DNA of 64,000 nucleotides from Vibrio gazogenes (GTDB taxonomy: Bacteria; Pseudomonadota; Gammaproteobacteria; Enterobacterales; Vibrionaceae): positions 2,108,001 through 2,172,000 of the forward strand of contig NZ_CP018835.1 of NCBI RefSeq assembly GCF_002196515.1, given 5' to 3'. The notes under the pieces were generated by a model. That model was not told where the DNA came from. It did no database searches and saw only the letters and a program-made list of their open reading frames with translations. A program made the position numbers and the translations under genes. Every line of letters begins with the position of its first letter. The first letter of the stretch is position 1. Positions 33,562 to 42,990 of the stretch are shown here, one piece after another.

Positions 33562-34623
33562 TCACAGATTAAAATCTTTCACTGCTTTCTCAAACATTTG
33601 AATGACTTGCGGTGCCTGAATCCGACACATGGCTGATTTGTCTTTGACGCGGGCACGCCAGTTTAACGCTGTCATGGTTTTACCGGTTTCCGCTTGAATT
33701 GCCTCTTCATAGGCGGAAACAACATAATTCTGATAGCAATAAGGCCCGGTTCGTTGTGGGTTATGGTGAGCATACAATCCGATAACCGGTGTCCCCATAG
33801 CATTGGCCATATGAGTCGGGCCGGTGTCCGGTGCGATCACCAGATCGCTGTGATCTAACAAAGCCAGCATCTGTTTCAAGGTGCTGTGACCGACTAGATT
33901 AGTCACGGGAAAATCGACTCGATCAAGTATCTGGTTGGCTAAATCGAGTTCAACTTGCGCAGGGGAACCGGCAAGGATGATATGCCAACCCTGCCCATGA
34001 ATATATCGCATCACTTCAGCGTAGCCTGCGGCGGTCCAGTTTTTATAGGCTTTGCTGGCACCGGGAACAATCACAAGGTTCCGTTTGTCTTGACGGAGTT
34101 GTTGCGTTGCCCATTGCTGGTCATGGTGACTGTAAGTGAGTGTCCACTTTGGTGTGATATCCCGAATACCCATATATTGTGCAAAGGCAAGCAGACCATC
34201 CAGAACATGGGGTTTATCCGGAGAAGGGACATGCAGATTGGTAAACCAAGTTTGGCAGTCTTGACTGCGTGTGGCATCGAAGCCTAACTTATAGGTTGCT
34301 TTGATTCCCAACGTGGCAATACTGGCTCGAAATGCATACTGCATGTGGAGGAGCGCATCAAATCGCTCCCCCTTCAGGGTTGTCCAGAGTTGGCGATAAG
34401 CTTGCCAGCCTTGCTTTTTATCAAACACAATGAGGTTGATATTGTCGAGACCAGCCAGTAATTGCGCTTCTAACCGACCTGTAATCCAAGTGATTTTGGT
34501 TTCAGGCCACTGGTGTTGAATGGCTTGAACCGCTGCAACGGCATTGCACACATCACCAATGGCAGACAGACGCAGGATACATATCGAGCGGGGGGCGGAA
34601 TCAAATAACGCCATAATGATCAC
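33562..34623 (-). CDS. GT9 heptosyltransferase (WaaC-like)
   Basis: 353 residues; 'SICILRLSAIGDVCNAVAAV' at the N-terminus and 'LVIAPDTGPTHMANAMGTPVIGLYAHHNP' (residues about 265-293) at the C-terminus are GT9 blocks. The 'RLSAIGD' form and the 'HHNPQRTGPY' ending resemble heptosyltransferase I-type proteins. It presumably adds a heptose to the Kdo/heptose inner core. Codons 1 and 4 are both Met; the second (34614) is an equally likely start. Confidence 0.82.
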   Translation of the reverse strand: MIIMALFDSAPRSICILRLSAIGDVCNAVAAVQAIQHQWPETKITWITGRLEAQLLAGLDNINLIVFDKKQGWQAYRQLWTTLKGERFDALLHMQYAFRASIATLGIKATYKLGFDATRSQDCQTWFTNLHVPSPDKPHVLDGLLAFAQYMGIRDITPKWTLTYSHHDQQWATQQLRQDKRNLVIVPGASKAYKNWTAAGYAEVMRYIHGQGWHIILAGSPAQVELDLANQILDRVDFPVTNLVGHSTLKQMLALLDHSDLVIAPDTGPTHMANAMGTPVIGLYAHHNPQRTGPYCYQNYVVSAYEEAIQAETGKTMTALNWRARVKDKSAMCRIQAPQVIQMFEKAVKDFNL

Positions 34624-34715
34624 TATAAAGCAATGAGAGTTGTTCGGAATTATGCAGAGAGCGGAAGAAAATGTAAAATGCTTGATTGAGTGAAGATTTA
34701 AGCATTGGGTAAACC

Positions 34716-35417
34716 GTGAAAACGTTCGAAAAGGGTAAGTTACGCGTGTGGTATGATGAGATGTTATTATCAGCGTCTCCAGAGCAATGTTTTGATGTCA
34801 GTTTCTGGCAACAACAGGATAAGATTGTCGGTCAGGCCTATGGCAGAGGGACGACGTGGTTTATCCAACTCGATAACCTTCAGGGGGCATTGCGGCATTA
34901 CCGGCGGGGCGGTCTGTTTGGGCAGCTCGTTCGTGATCATTATCTTTTTTCCCAATGGGACAAAACCAGAAGTTATCAAGAATTTCAGATATTAAACCAT
35001 CTGAGAGGTGCCGGCGTGAATGTGCCGCGTCCTATTGCGGCCAGAGCGGTGAAAAAGCATGTATGCTATCAAGCTGATTTAATCACGGAGAAGATACCCA
35101 ATGCTCGTGATTTGGTGACGATTCTTCAAGAAAATGCATTACATGATGAAATGTATGTGAAAATCGGTCGAGAGATTCGTAAGATGCATGATGCGCAAGT
35201 CAATCATACCGACTTGAATATTCACAATATTTTGGTTGATGAGCAAGAACGAGTTTGGATTATTGATTTTGATAAGTGTATGATTCAGTCTGATGGTGGT
35301 TGGAAGGAGGATAATATATCTCGCCTGAAACGCTCATTCTTGAAGGAGCAGCAGAAGCGGAATATTTGTTGGACACTTTCATCATTTGATTGTTTGTATC
35401 GAACATATAGCGAATAA
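34716..35417 (+). CDS. kdkA: 3-deoxy-D-manno-octulosonic acid kinase
   Basis: 233 residues, start GTG at 34716. Kinase-like: 'GRGTTWFIQL' and 'LRHYRRGGLFGQLVRDHYLF' (about 56-76) are typical of KdkA, with the catalytic loop 'HTDLNIHNILVD' (about 166-177) and metal-binding 'IIDFDKC' (about 184-190). It phosphorylates the single Kdo of Vibrio/Haemophilus-type LPS, standing in for a second Kdo. waaA nearby makes that Kdo linkage. It ends 3 bp before the AT-rich GT9 gene. Confidence 0.92.
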   Translation: MKTFEKGKLRVWYDEMLLSASPEQCFDVSFWQQQDKIVGQAYGRGTTWFIQLDNLQGALRHYRRGGLFGQLVRDHYLFSQWDKTRSYQEFQILNHLRGAGVNVPRPIAARAVKKHVCYQADLITEKIPNARDLVTILQENALHDEMYVKIGREIRKMHDAQVNHTDLNIHNILVDEQERVWIIDFDKCMIQSDGGWKEDNISRLKRSFLKEQQKRNICWTLSSFDCLYRTYSE

Positions 35418-35420
35418 GTC

Positions 35421-36494
35421 ATGAAGAAGAATATTTTTGTTGTTAAATTTCAGACATTTAGAGATGCTATTCGTCAAAAGCTAGGATTGTTTCTATTCGA
35501 TAGAGAAAAAGAAACACATTTTGATTTGACGAAGACTAAGAGCATCCTATTTATTCGCAATGATGCTAAAATTGGTGATGCAATTGTTTCATCTGGTGTG
35601 ATTAGTAAAATTAAGAAATTTCGACCAGATATCAGAATCATTGTTATGACAAATCCAAGTATGAGAGAGTTATTTGAAAGTGGTTTTGGTGTTAATGATT
35701 TTATATATCTTAATAAACGACCAACTTATTCTGAAATTAGGAAAGTGTGTCAAGAACTGGGTGAAATTGATGTTTCTGTATCATTAAATCATAATATGAA
35801 AATGAAGGATATTTATTTACACCGATGTATCAAATCAAAAATAAATATCGGCCTTGATTCAAAAGTTAAATTGATTAATAAAAATATATCTGATGATATA
35901 AATGACAAGCATTACTCTTTGAAATTTGATTTTATTGCCAAATGCATAGGAATAGATAAACCGTTAGAGCCTTATGTTGTGCCATTAGATAAAAATTCAG
36001 AATCTAAAATTGAGCAATTTATTGCCACGTGCAATATTAGTAAGTATATATTATTTAATCCTTTTGGTAGTGGTAGCACCCGAAAATTAGACAGAATAAA
36101 TATAATCAACATAATTCATATTCTAAGTATACATTATCCTAGCTGTCAGTTTATTTTATTGTCATCTCCTGGAACTCGGGATGAAATTAATCGAATGAAA
36201 GTTCATGATAATAAGAAAGTTTTCCATTTTGAGGATAGTGAGTCAATTTATGATGCTATTTCTATAGTAGCTCATGCTGAGTTAGTCGTTACTGTGGATA
36301 CATCAATTGTTCATATTGCTTCAGGGTTGGGTAAAAAACAAATTGCTATTTATAAAGATGATGCGGAAAATTATAGGAATTGGGGCCCGAACTCAGAGAC
36401 AGCTCAATCCGTGTTTACATCAGAAAATGATATTAATGAAATTGATTTATCTCAATTTGATGATCTATCAAGAGTGAAATCACGACTCGTTTAG
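35421..36494 (+). CDS. GT9-family glycosyltransferase, AT-rich
   Basis: 357 residues with the GT9 ends: 'ILFIRNDAKIGDAIVSSGVI' (about 40-59) and 'AELVVTVDTSIVHIASGLGKKQIAIY' (about 290-315). Unlike the other GT9 genes it has about 35 extra N-terminal residues and a strikingly AT-rich, Asn/Lys/Ile-rich codon usage shared with the next gene only. It starts 3 bp after kdkA, so it is probably co-transcribed with it. Likely a horizontally acquired outer-core transferase; donor and acceptor sugar unknown. Confidence 0.8.
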   Translation: MKKNIFVVKFQTFRDAIRQKLGLFLFDREKETHFDLTKTKSILFIRNDAKIGDAIVSSGVISKIKKFRPDIRIIVMTNPSMRELFESGFGVNDFIYLNKRPTYSEIRKVCQELGEIDVSVSLNHNMKMKDIYLHRCIKSKINIGLDSKVKLINKNISDDINDKHYSLKFDFIAKCIGIDKPLEPYVVPLDKNSESKIEQFIATCNISKYILFNPFGSGSTRKLDRINIINIIHILSIHYPSCQFILLSSPGTRDEINRMKVHDNKKVFHFEDSESIYDAISIVAHAELVVTVDTSIVHIASGLGKKQIAIYKDDAENYRNWGPNSETAQSVFTSENDINEIDLSQFDDLSRVKSRLV

Positions 36495-36591
36495 TGGCAT
36501 TTTTATTCATTCATAGATATCAAGCGACTAGATAAGTGAATATACTGTGGGTACAGTACATGGAAATTAATCAGAGTGGATTATATTGTTG

Positions 36592-37572
36592 ATGAATGTT
36601 CTTTTTATTTGTCCAAATTGGGCTGGATTAGCAACACCAATCATTGAAGAAATGTCTCGACAAGGGCATCATGTTACTCATCTTGATCATTCGGATTTGT
36701 CTAAATTTAAATATATTGATATTTATCACCGTATTATGTCGAAATTCTATAGCAAAATTTCAGGCGTAAATTATAAATATAAGCAGACCGATATTCAGAT
36801 AGAGCAGATTTTGACTGGTTTTTTTATTGGTCGGGATAAATATGATATGGTTATGATGACCGAACCTAACCTATTTAATCGCCATCATTTAGAAATATTA
36901 AAATCCAATGCAACTGTATTGGTTGCAACATTGTGGGACAGTTTAAGAAAATCTCCTGATAATGCTGATAACTTAGATATGTTTGACTTTGTATTTAGTT
37001 ATGATTATCTAGATTGTGAAGAGAATGGTTTTATAAAGATAAACAATTATTTAGATCCAAAATGGCATGCTTTCTGCGATTATGATGAATGTAAATATGA
37101 TTTATTCTCCATTATGCATTTTACGAAGGCACGGTATCAACATGTAAGAAAAATTCTTGATGCGAATCCTTGGTTGAACCCTAATATTATATTTTATTGT
37201 GATCATCCTCGTAAAATAAAATATATAAAAGATCATCGAATAAAAGCGACAGATAGACTAATTCTAGGTGAAGATTTAGCGCATTGTATTAGTGGGTCAA
37301 AAGGTATTTTAGATGTATTACAAGGTGAACAATCAGGATTATCATTTAGAATCTATGAGTCTATTGGTTATCAGCGAAAACTAGTTACGACAAACCCCCA
37401 TATTAAAGACTATGATATATACAACCCTAATAATATCGCCATAATTAGAGATGGATACAGCATTTCAAGTGATTTTTTTAATAAGCCATATGAACCGATA
37501 GATAATGATGTAATATGTAAGTATACATTGGAGCAGTGGGTTAAAAATATCATGAGTAGAGTAACATATTAA
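36592..37572 (+). CDS. Putative glycosyltransferase, AT-rich
   Basis: 326 residues from the ATG at 36592 ('MNVLFICPNWAGLATPIIEE'); two TTG codons just upstream are less likely starts. A GT-B-like N-terminus is followed by a C-terminal 'GILDVLQGEQSGLSFRIYES' and 'KLVTTNPHIKDYDIYNPNNI', resembling the nucleotide-sugar-binding part of CgeB/GT1-like transferases (E in R-x-Y-E). No signal peptide. Same AT-rich composition as the preceding GT9 gene. It overlaps the 3' end of waaA by 23 bp (convergent). Function beyond 'glycosyltransferase' is not supported. Confidence 0.65.
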   Translation: MNVLFICPNWAGLATPIIEEMSRQGHHVTHLDHSDLSKFKYIDIYHRIMSKFYSKISGVNYKYKQTDIQIEQILTGFFIGRDKYDMVMMTEPNLFNRHHLEILKSNATVLVATLWDSLRKSPDNADNLDMFDFVFSYDYLDCEENGFIKINNYLDPKWHAFCDYDECKYDLFSIMHFTKARYQHVRKILDANPWLNPNIIFYCDHPRKIKYIKDHRIKATDRLILGEDLAHCISGSKGILDVLQGEQSGLSFRIYESIGYQRKLVTTNPHIKDYDIYNPNNIAIIRDGYSISSDFFNKPYEPIDNDVICKYTLEQWVKNIMSRVTY

Positions 37573-38830
37573 CCGTTTTCTTTAATGCTCCAGCGTTATT
37601 CATGACGAGGTTTCTGGCCTGAGATGACATGTGCTTCAATTGATTAGGGTTTTTTAATAATGTCATAATGTTGGGAGCAATCTTATCTGCACTATCCAAA
37701 ATAAGGAGAGCGCTAGATTCGTGTAGAGATAAAGTGATGTCACGAAAGTTATAATAACTTGGGCCAGTGATTGTCGGTATTCCTAGAGACGCAGGCTCTA
37801 AGACATTATGTCCTCCAACAGCCTTTCCGATGAAACTTCCTCCCATAACACAGATATCAGCTGCCCCCATCAGGGTCAGCATCTCTCCCATCGTATCTCC
37901 AAGGTATACTTGATATGGTTGATCATGGGTGTTTTCTTGAGTTCGTCTTTGAGTACTCAGACCTTCTTTTACACAGAGATCATATACCGAGTTAAATCTC
38001 TCAGGGTGGCGGGGGACAAGTATAAGGAGTGCATCGGGGTACTCTTTCAAAATCCGTTTGTGATTTTCAAGTAGTAATTCGTCTTCTCCTAAATGAGTAC
38101 TGGCTGCAATCCATACAGGCCTTTTTGAACCGATGTTATGTCGTAAAGATACTGACTTTCTTTCAATTTCTTTTGAAATTTCAATATCATACTTAATTGA
38201 ACCTGTAACTGATAATTGTGAGGTTTGAGCGCCTAATCGCTGGAATCGGTTACTATCTTCTTCATGTTGGCAATAAATATGATCAATTAGGGGGAGGCAT
38301 AAATTGATTAAAGGTTTTACTTTCTGATAGTTTCGATATGATTTTTCTGATAATCGAGCATTAATAATGGAGATTCGTATATGACTCTTTTTCACTATAT
38401 ACAATAAATTAGGCCAGAGTTCAGTCTCCATAATAATTAAATGGCTTGGTTTTATTGATTGAAGAAAACCACGAATAGCAAAAGGGAAATCAAGGGGCAT
38501 ATATCGATGCTCTGCAATAGCACTGATTTTTTGCGCTTGTTCTGCCCCGGTTGGTGTGGTTGTTGTTATGATAATTTTTTTCTCAGGAGAATCGGCATGT
38601 AATTGTTTGATTAATGGGATTACACTGAGAGTTTCACCGACAGATACAGCATGAATCCAAATCACTTCTTGATTTTCTGATGTGGATAAAGACGGTGTAA
38701 AACCAAAATGTTCAGTCCAGCGAGAGTCAACACAAGGTTTCCCCACTTTCTTCTTGAATAGCTTCAAGAGGTAAAAAGGCGCAATAATGGTTAGAATTAG
38801 CGTATAAATTAGTCGGATAAAGTAATTCAT
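37550..38830 (-). CDS. waaA: Kdo transferase WaaA
   Basis: 426 residues, full length. An N-terminal membrane anchor (about 5-22, 'IRLIYTLILTIIAPFYLL') is followed by 'WIHAVSVGET' with the catalytic Glu (E66) and the C-terminal 'GGSFIGKAVGGHNVLEPASLG' sugar-nucleotide block. It adds Kdo to lipid IVA at the inner membrane. The kdkA gene nearby suggests a mono-functional enzyme with Kdo phosphorylation, as in other vibrios; that is inference. It ends inside the convergent glycosyltransferase gene. Confidence 0.95.
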   Translation of the reverse strand: MNYFIRLIYTLILTIIAPFYLLKLFKKKVGKPCVDSRWTEHFGFTPSLSTSENQEVIWIHAVSVGETLSVIPLIKQLHADSPEKKIIITTTTPTGAEQAQKISAIAEHRYMPLDFPFAIRGFLQSIKPSHLIIMETELWPNLLYIVKKSHIRISIINARLSEKSYRNYQKVKPLINLCLPLIDHIYCQHEEDSNRFQRLGAQTSQLSVTGSIKYDIEISKEIERKSVSLRHNIGSKRPVWIAASTHLGEDELLLENHKRILKEYPDALLILVPRHPERFNSVYDLCVKEGLSTQRRTQENTHDQPYQVYLGDTMGEMLTLMGAADICVMGGSFIGKAVGGHNVLEPASLGIPTITGPSYYNFRDITLSLHESSALLILDSADKIAPNIMTLLKNPNQLKHMSSQARNLVMNNAGALKKTVNMLLYS

Positions 38831-38831
38831 A

Positions 38832-39611
38832 TTATTTTTTGACTAAATCGTTCGGATCCTGATGGGTCCATTTTCCTCGGGGTTTATCTAGATATTGAAA
38901 GTGCTCATTGGTGAACGTTCCCTGAATACAAACATACTTTCGACCTAGGGCATGAACATTTTTTCCCTGTAGAACGCGATTTAATACTTCTGGTCCTGTT
39001 GTCCCATAAACACCTTTATTGACATCGTAGTTCTCAATGTTGTCAACGATGGTATCCATAATTTTTTGATAGTCAGGGTTATTAGGCACTGTGGCTAGGA
39101 AGAAATTTGTATAATCTGTATCCCCTTTCTTAAACTTAATATATAACGCTTCTTGTTCATTTTTTAAGGTTCTACGGAGCGGCCATACCAAAGTGGCATC
39201 AATATCCATATAGATGCCGCCTTGCTGATACAACACTGTAATCCGCCATAAATCGGCTTGAGCCGCACCATCAGTCAGTTTTTGATAGGCTTTATACACA
39301 TGTTCAGGAGCTTGCTCTCTCATGAACTGTTCGCGCTCTTCGGTACTGACATAGCGATAATCATAATCCAGGGACATTAGGCGATTAAATAAATAATTGA
39401 GATAAACAGGCAACGTGCTGCGATTAGAATAATTAGTTTGCCAGATAACTCTTGGAATCGCGCTGGTATTTTCCCAATCCAACTTATGCTTAGATTCGAT
39501 AGGTATGGTAAAACGAGTCTTCGGTAAAACCGCATGAAAGAGGTAAGAGAATAGTTTAAATAAATTCCCTATCAGTCGAATTAAACGATTGGTGATGATG
39601 ATTAAATTCAT
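38832..39611 (-). CDS. GT32-family (Och1-like) glycosyltransferase
   Basis: 259 residues. 'IPRVIWQTNYSN' (about 53-64), 'AAQADLWRITVLYQQGGIYMDID' (about 140-162, in parts) with the DxD metal site 'YMDIDATLVWP', and 'GPEVLNRVL' are typical of the GT32 DXD-sugar-binding family. An N-terminal hydrophobic stretch may associate it with the membrane. It lies between waaL and waaA (1-bp gap to waaA), so it most likely adds an outer-core sugar. Confidence 0.82.
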   Translation of the reverse strand: MNLIIITNRLIRLIGNLFKLFSYLFHAVLPKTRFTIPIESKHKLDWENTSAIPRVIWQTNYSNRSTLPVYLNYLFNRLMSLDYDYRYVSTEEREQFMREQAPEHVYKAYQKLTDGAAQADLWRITVLYQQGGIYMDIDATLVWPLRRTLKNEQEALYIKFKKGDTDYTNFFLATVPNNPDYQKIMDTIVDNIENYDVNKGVYGTTGPEVLNRVLQGKNVHALGRKYVCIQGTFTNEHFQYLDKPRGKWTHQDPNDLVKK

Positions 39612-39620
39612 TGTCTTATC

Positions 39621-40859
39621 CTACGATGTTGCATTTTTGGGGATATTCTCAAGATCATTCCGAGTGAAATTAATTAGTACAGCAAGCATGAAGCCGTAGA
39701 AACTACTGATTAAATTTTGTTCCAGAGGTACTTCGGTGAAGCAGAATATGGAAAAGCCTAAGACAAAAATGAATCCACAGAATGCATGTGTAGATTGCTT
39801 GATATGTTTTAAAAAGAAAAAGAGAGGCACGAATATTAGCGCGATAAATGCCAAAATACCGAGTATGCCATTGCTCGCTAACATTTCAAAATATTGGTTA
39901 TGTGCATGGGCTCTTGTAACGCTTGTCGGCCAGCTACTTATTTTTCCTTTTTGGTACAGCTGTTGGATGGTTTGTTCTCTTTCAGTGTATGTTTGACCGA
40001 TAAATGGGCTCTTCATAAAGGATTGCGTTGCAGAGTACCATAGTTGAATTCGACCACCTGAGGATTGAGAATCACCGATATCACCTGATAAAATTTGGTG
40101 AAACTCTACTGAAGTGAACTTAATCCTATCTTGAAATTGAGAGGAAAAAAAATAGGTGCATCCGAAAATAACTAACATAACGATTATTAGCTTGGAAATA
40201 TTTTTTAATCTATTCTCTTTGTATTGAATTAAAATACTAAAGATTATTAGAATCGGAATAGCAAATATAGCCCCTCGGGTTAATGTCAGTATGGTAGCAA
40301 AGCAGCAAATTAAGGAAGATAACCATAATGTTTTCTTTATATGGCTACTGTACGCCAGTGTGAAAGCTAAAAAGGCAAGGGAGCAGGCTAGATAACCAAA
40401 GTTAATACTATATAAATAGCCATCTACTCTGGGCATGCCTTTGATATAAAACTGATAGACCGAAATAATAATTGTACCGATCGAACCGAAAACGATTCCC
40501 CAATCGAGATACTTTCTTGGTGTTGTCGTCTCATTGAGGATGTGTCGAATGAAAAAATAGATTGGGATGATGAATAAATAACGCGAAGCCCCTTTAAAGT
40601 ATCTTGTTGTTTCCATATCCGATAGATACACAGGAATGTTGGCGATGAAATAAGCAGAGAGAACCGTAATGACCATCCAGTCTAATTTATCTAAAGTATA
40701 ACTTTTCTTCTCTTTGATGAAATACCATAGTGAAGTCAACAGTAAAATTAAGATAGCACCAATGCTGAAATTTTTAGTACATAGCAACAGTGCTGGGACT
40801 AAAAACAGGCAGCCATTCAGTATTTTTTTGTAGTATGTATTTTCCATATCTACGACCAT
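39621..40859 (-). CDS. waaL: O-antigen ligase WaaL-like membrane protein
   Basis: 412 residues with about ten to twelve hydrophobic segments. The large periplasmic loop contains 'VTRAHAHNQYFEMLASNG' (about 310-327) with the conserved His of the Wzy_C/WaaL family, and the 'LTLTRGAIFAIPILII' segment (R in TRG) is also typical. It joins O-antigen from undecaprenyl diphosphate to the lipid A core in the periplasm. It overlaps the upstream GT9 gene by 10 bp; a second Met (40847) is an alternative start. An O-antigen polymerase cannot be fully excluded, but the core-locus position favours ligase. Confidence 0.8.
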   Translation of the reverse strand: MVVDMENTYYKKILNGCLFLVPALLLCTKNFSIGAILILLLTSLWYFIKEKKSYTLDKLDWMVITVLSAYFIANIPVYLSDMETTRYFKGASRYLFIIPIYFFIRHILNETTTPRKYLDWGIVFGSIGTIIISVYQFYIKGMPRVDGYLYSINFGYLACSLAFLAFTLAYSSHIKKTLWLSSLICCFATILTLTRGAIFAIPILIIFSILIQYKENRLKNISKLIIVMLVIFGCTYFFSSQFQDRIKFTSVEFHQILSGDIGDSQSSGGRIQLWYSATQSFMKSPFIGQTYTEREQTIQQLYQKGKISSWPTSVTRAHAHNQYFEMLASNGILGILAFIALIFVPLFFFLKHIKQSTHAFCGFIFVLGFSIFCFTEVPLEQNLISSFYGFMLAVLINFTRNDLENIPKNATS

Positions 40860-41872
40860 GATGAGACTTCACTTTTAATTGTTTGGTATATTTTTTGCGG
40901 ACTCGGAATGCTGCCATCAGCGTTCATAACGACATGATGCTTCTCATACAGTGGTGTATACCGAAAAGGGACTGTTGAATAAAAAATACCAACGGTCGGT
41001 GTATGGGTCGCAATCGCCACATTTCTGACTCCTGTATCAGGGCTCACCATAAGAGAGGCTTTCGCGGTCAGTTCAATAAGCTGTTCTAGAGGGAGGCAAG
41101 CCTGAATTGCGAAATTTGAGTATTGCTTGAGATCTTTCAGGAAATCACCTTTCTCAAACGGGTTTTTACCTTCAAGAAAAATATGCTTAATCTCGGGATG
41201 ACTGGATAAAGACAGCTCAATGAGTTCTTTCACTTGCTGCTGACTCAGAATTTTTGAAGTTTGAGAAGCGCCATTAAAGAATAAGATAAATGGATTAACT
41301 TTATCTTGTTCGACCCGATGATCTGGATAGTTAAAATCGAGCGGGTAACTTGGATGATGTCCCAGTATTTTTAACATATCTAACATGCATTCGACTTCCG
41401 GTTGGAAATCTGAACGTGGTACACAAAGATTGTACAATACACCGCGAAGATAGTTCTTGTATGGAAAACCGATTTTCAGTTTGGCCTGGCTCAATGCCAT
41501 CATCCAGTGTGAGCGGTTGGTACTCGCCAAGTCAAAAATGATATCTTGCTCTCCGAGTGCCTTGATGTTCTTGATTTTATCGGACACGGATGTTTCTTGC
41601 TTTTTATCTTTGCCGGGCATGATATGAACACGGTCAACCAGATCGTCTGGCATACCATATTGATAGTTTGAGACAGCAACGAGAGTAATCTGCGCATTGG
41701 GGAAAAATTTTCTTGCCTCGATCAGGAAAGGGCGAGTGATCACTTGATCACCGAGGGCCGCATGTCTGATGACGGCAATTTTCTTGATATTCTGTGGCGA
41801 AAAAGTTTCGCTCAAATATTTTCTGGCTTTTTTAGTTGCGAAAGCTCCACGCTCAAACCATTGATATTTCAT
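40850..41872 (-). CDS. GT9 heptosyltransferase-family protein
   Basis: 340 residues; 'KIAVIRHAALGDQVITRPFL' (about 32-51) and 'ASLMVSPDTGVRNVAIATHTPTVGIF' (about 272-297) are the GT9 blocks. The usual His after 'DTG' is replaced (DTGVRN rather than DTGPxH), so its donor or acceptor may differ from the classical heptosyltransferases. It lies between waaF (17-bp gap) and waaL in one minus-strand run and probably extends the core oligosaccharide. Confidence 0.8.
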   Translation of the reverse strand: MKYQWFERGAFATKKARKYLSETFSPQNIKKIAVIRHAALGDQVITRPFLIEARKFFPNAQITLVAVSNYQYGMPDDLVDRVHIMPGKDKKQETSVSDKIKNIKALGEQDIIFDLASTNRSHWMMALSQAKLKIGFPYKNYLRGVLYNLCVPRSDFQPEVECMLDMLKILGHHPSYPLDFNYPDHRVEQDKVNPFILFFNGASQTSKILSQQQVKELIELSLSSHPEIKHIFLEGKNPFEKGDFLKDLKQYSNFAIQACLPLEQLIELTAKASLMVSPDTGVRNVAIATHTPTVGIFYSTVPFRYTPLYEKHHVVMNADGSIPSPQKIYQTIKSEVSSWS

Positions 41873-41889
41873 AATAATTCTTATCTGAG

Positions 41890-42912
41890 TTATTGATGTC
41901 TAATCTGACGGATGACTTGATCTGGCGTCAGCTGTTTAAGGCAGTTGAGGTGTCCGTATGGACACTCCCTTTGAAAACAAGGTCTACATTCTATATCAGT
42001 ACTTAATGTAATCACATTTTCCGATAATGGTGGTGTGTATTGTGGTGAGCTGGAGCCGTAGATCGCAACAATATGGCAATGGACCGCTGCGGCAACATGC
42101 ATCAAACCAGAATCATTACTGACGACAGTATGGCAACAGGCGAGTAAATCGACTACCTCGACGAGAGTTGTTTTTCCTGCCAAATCAAAACAGTGTGACT
42201 GGTGTTCCAGAGGGAGTAAGCTGCGAATATGTTGCGTGACTTCCTGATCTTTTTGTGATCCAAATAGCCAGATCTGTTTCCCATCCTGTATCAGGGCTGA
42301 TGCTAATTCTGCATAATACTGAGCTGGCCATCTTTTGGCTGGGCCAAACTCTGCTCCGGGACATAAACCAACGACTTCTCGGTCAGATATTAAAGAAAAA
42401 TGTTGGCGTAAACGCTTTTGCTGATTTGAGTCAACACTCAGTTGTGGTCTGAGGCATTTATCCAGTGACACTTCATCAATCATTGTGCTTTTGGGGGCGG
42501 CTAAGGCAACATAGCGTTCCACCATGTATTGGAAGACTTTTCTATCAGCCCTTAAGTCGTTCAACAGACCATAGCGCATCTCACCTTTCCATCCTGTTCG
42601 GACAGGAATGCCTGCAAATAAGGGGATTAATGCCGATTTGGCTGAATTGGGGAGAACGAAAGCATGCGTGTAACGATTTGCAGCTAATTGGCGGCCGATT
42701 TTCCATCGCTTGATGAAACTGACATCACCATGGCCGATTGGCATCTCGATGGCCTGATCAACTTCAGGCATTCGTTCCAGAATCGGACCACACCAAGCCG
42801 GTGCTAAAACATCAATTGTTGCGTTTGGATGACGGCTTTTCAGTTCGCGATATAAACTCTGCGACATCACCATGTCTCCAACCCATGAAGGGCCGATAAT
42901 CAGGATTTTCAT
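41890..42912 (-). CDS. waaF: ADP-heptose--LPS heptosyltransferase II
   Basis: 340 residues from the Met at 42912 ('MKILIIGPSWVGDMVMSQSL'), which is the family start; the longer in-frame Met at 42936 adds eight unrelated residues. Signatures: 'CPGAEFGPAKRWP' (about 180-193), 'VSNDSGLMHVAAAVHCHIVAIYGSSSPQYTPP' (read in parts, about 253-284) and the C-terminal Cys-rich 'CRPCFQRECPYGHLNCL'. It adds the second heptose of the inner core. Co-directional with the GT9, waaL, GT32 and waaA genes. Confidence 0.93.
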   Translation of the reverse strand: MKILIIGPSWVGDMVMSQSLYRELKSRHPNATIDVLAPAWCGPILERMPEVDQAIEMPIGHGDVSFIKRWKIGRQLAANRYTHAFVLPNSAKSALIPLFAGIPVRTGWKGEMRYGLLNDLRADRKVFQYMVERYVALAAPKSTMIDEVSLDKCLRPQLSVDSNQQKRLRQHFSLISDREVVGLCPGAEFGPAKRWPAQYYAELASALIQDGKQIWLFGSQKDQEVTQHIRSLLPLEHQSHCFDLAGKTTLVEVVDLLACCHTVVSNDSGLMHVAAAVHCHIVAIYGSSSPQYTPPLSENVITLSTDIECRPCFQRECPYGHLNCLKQLTPDQVIRQIRHQ

Positions 42913-42990
42913 TGGCATGATTTTAGAACGACTCATCTAAATTAGAGGGCATAGTACCATCAGCATGATGGTATAGTAAGCAGCACTCGA

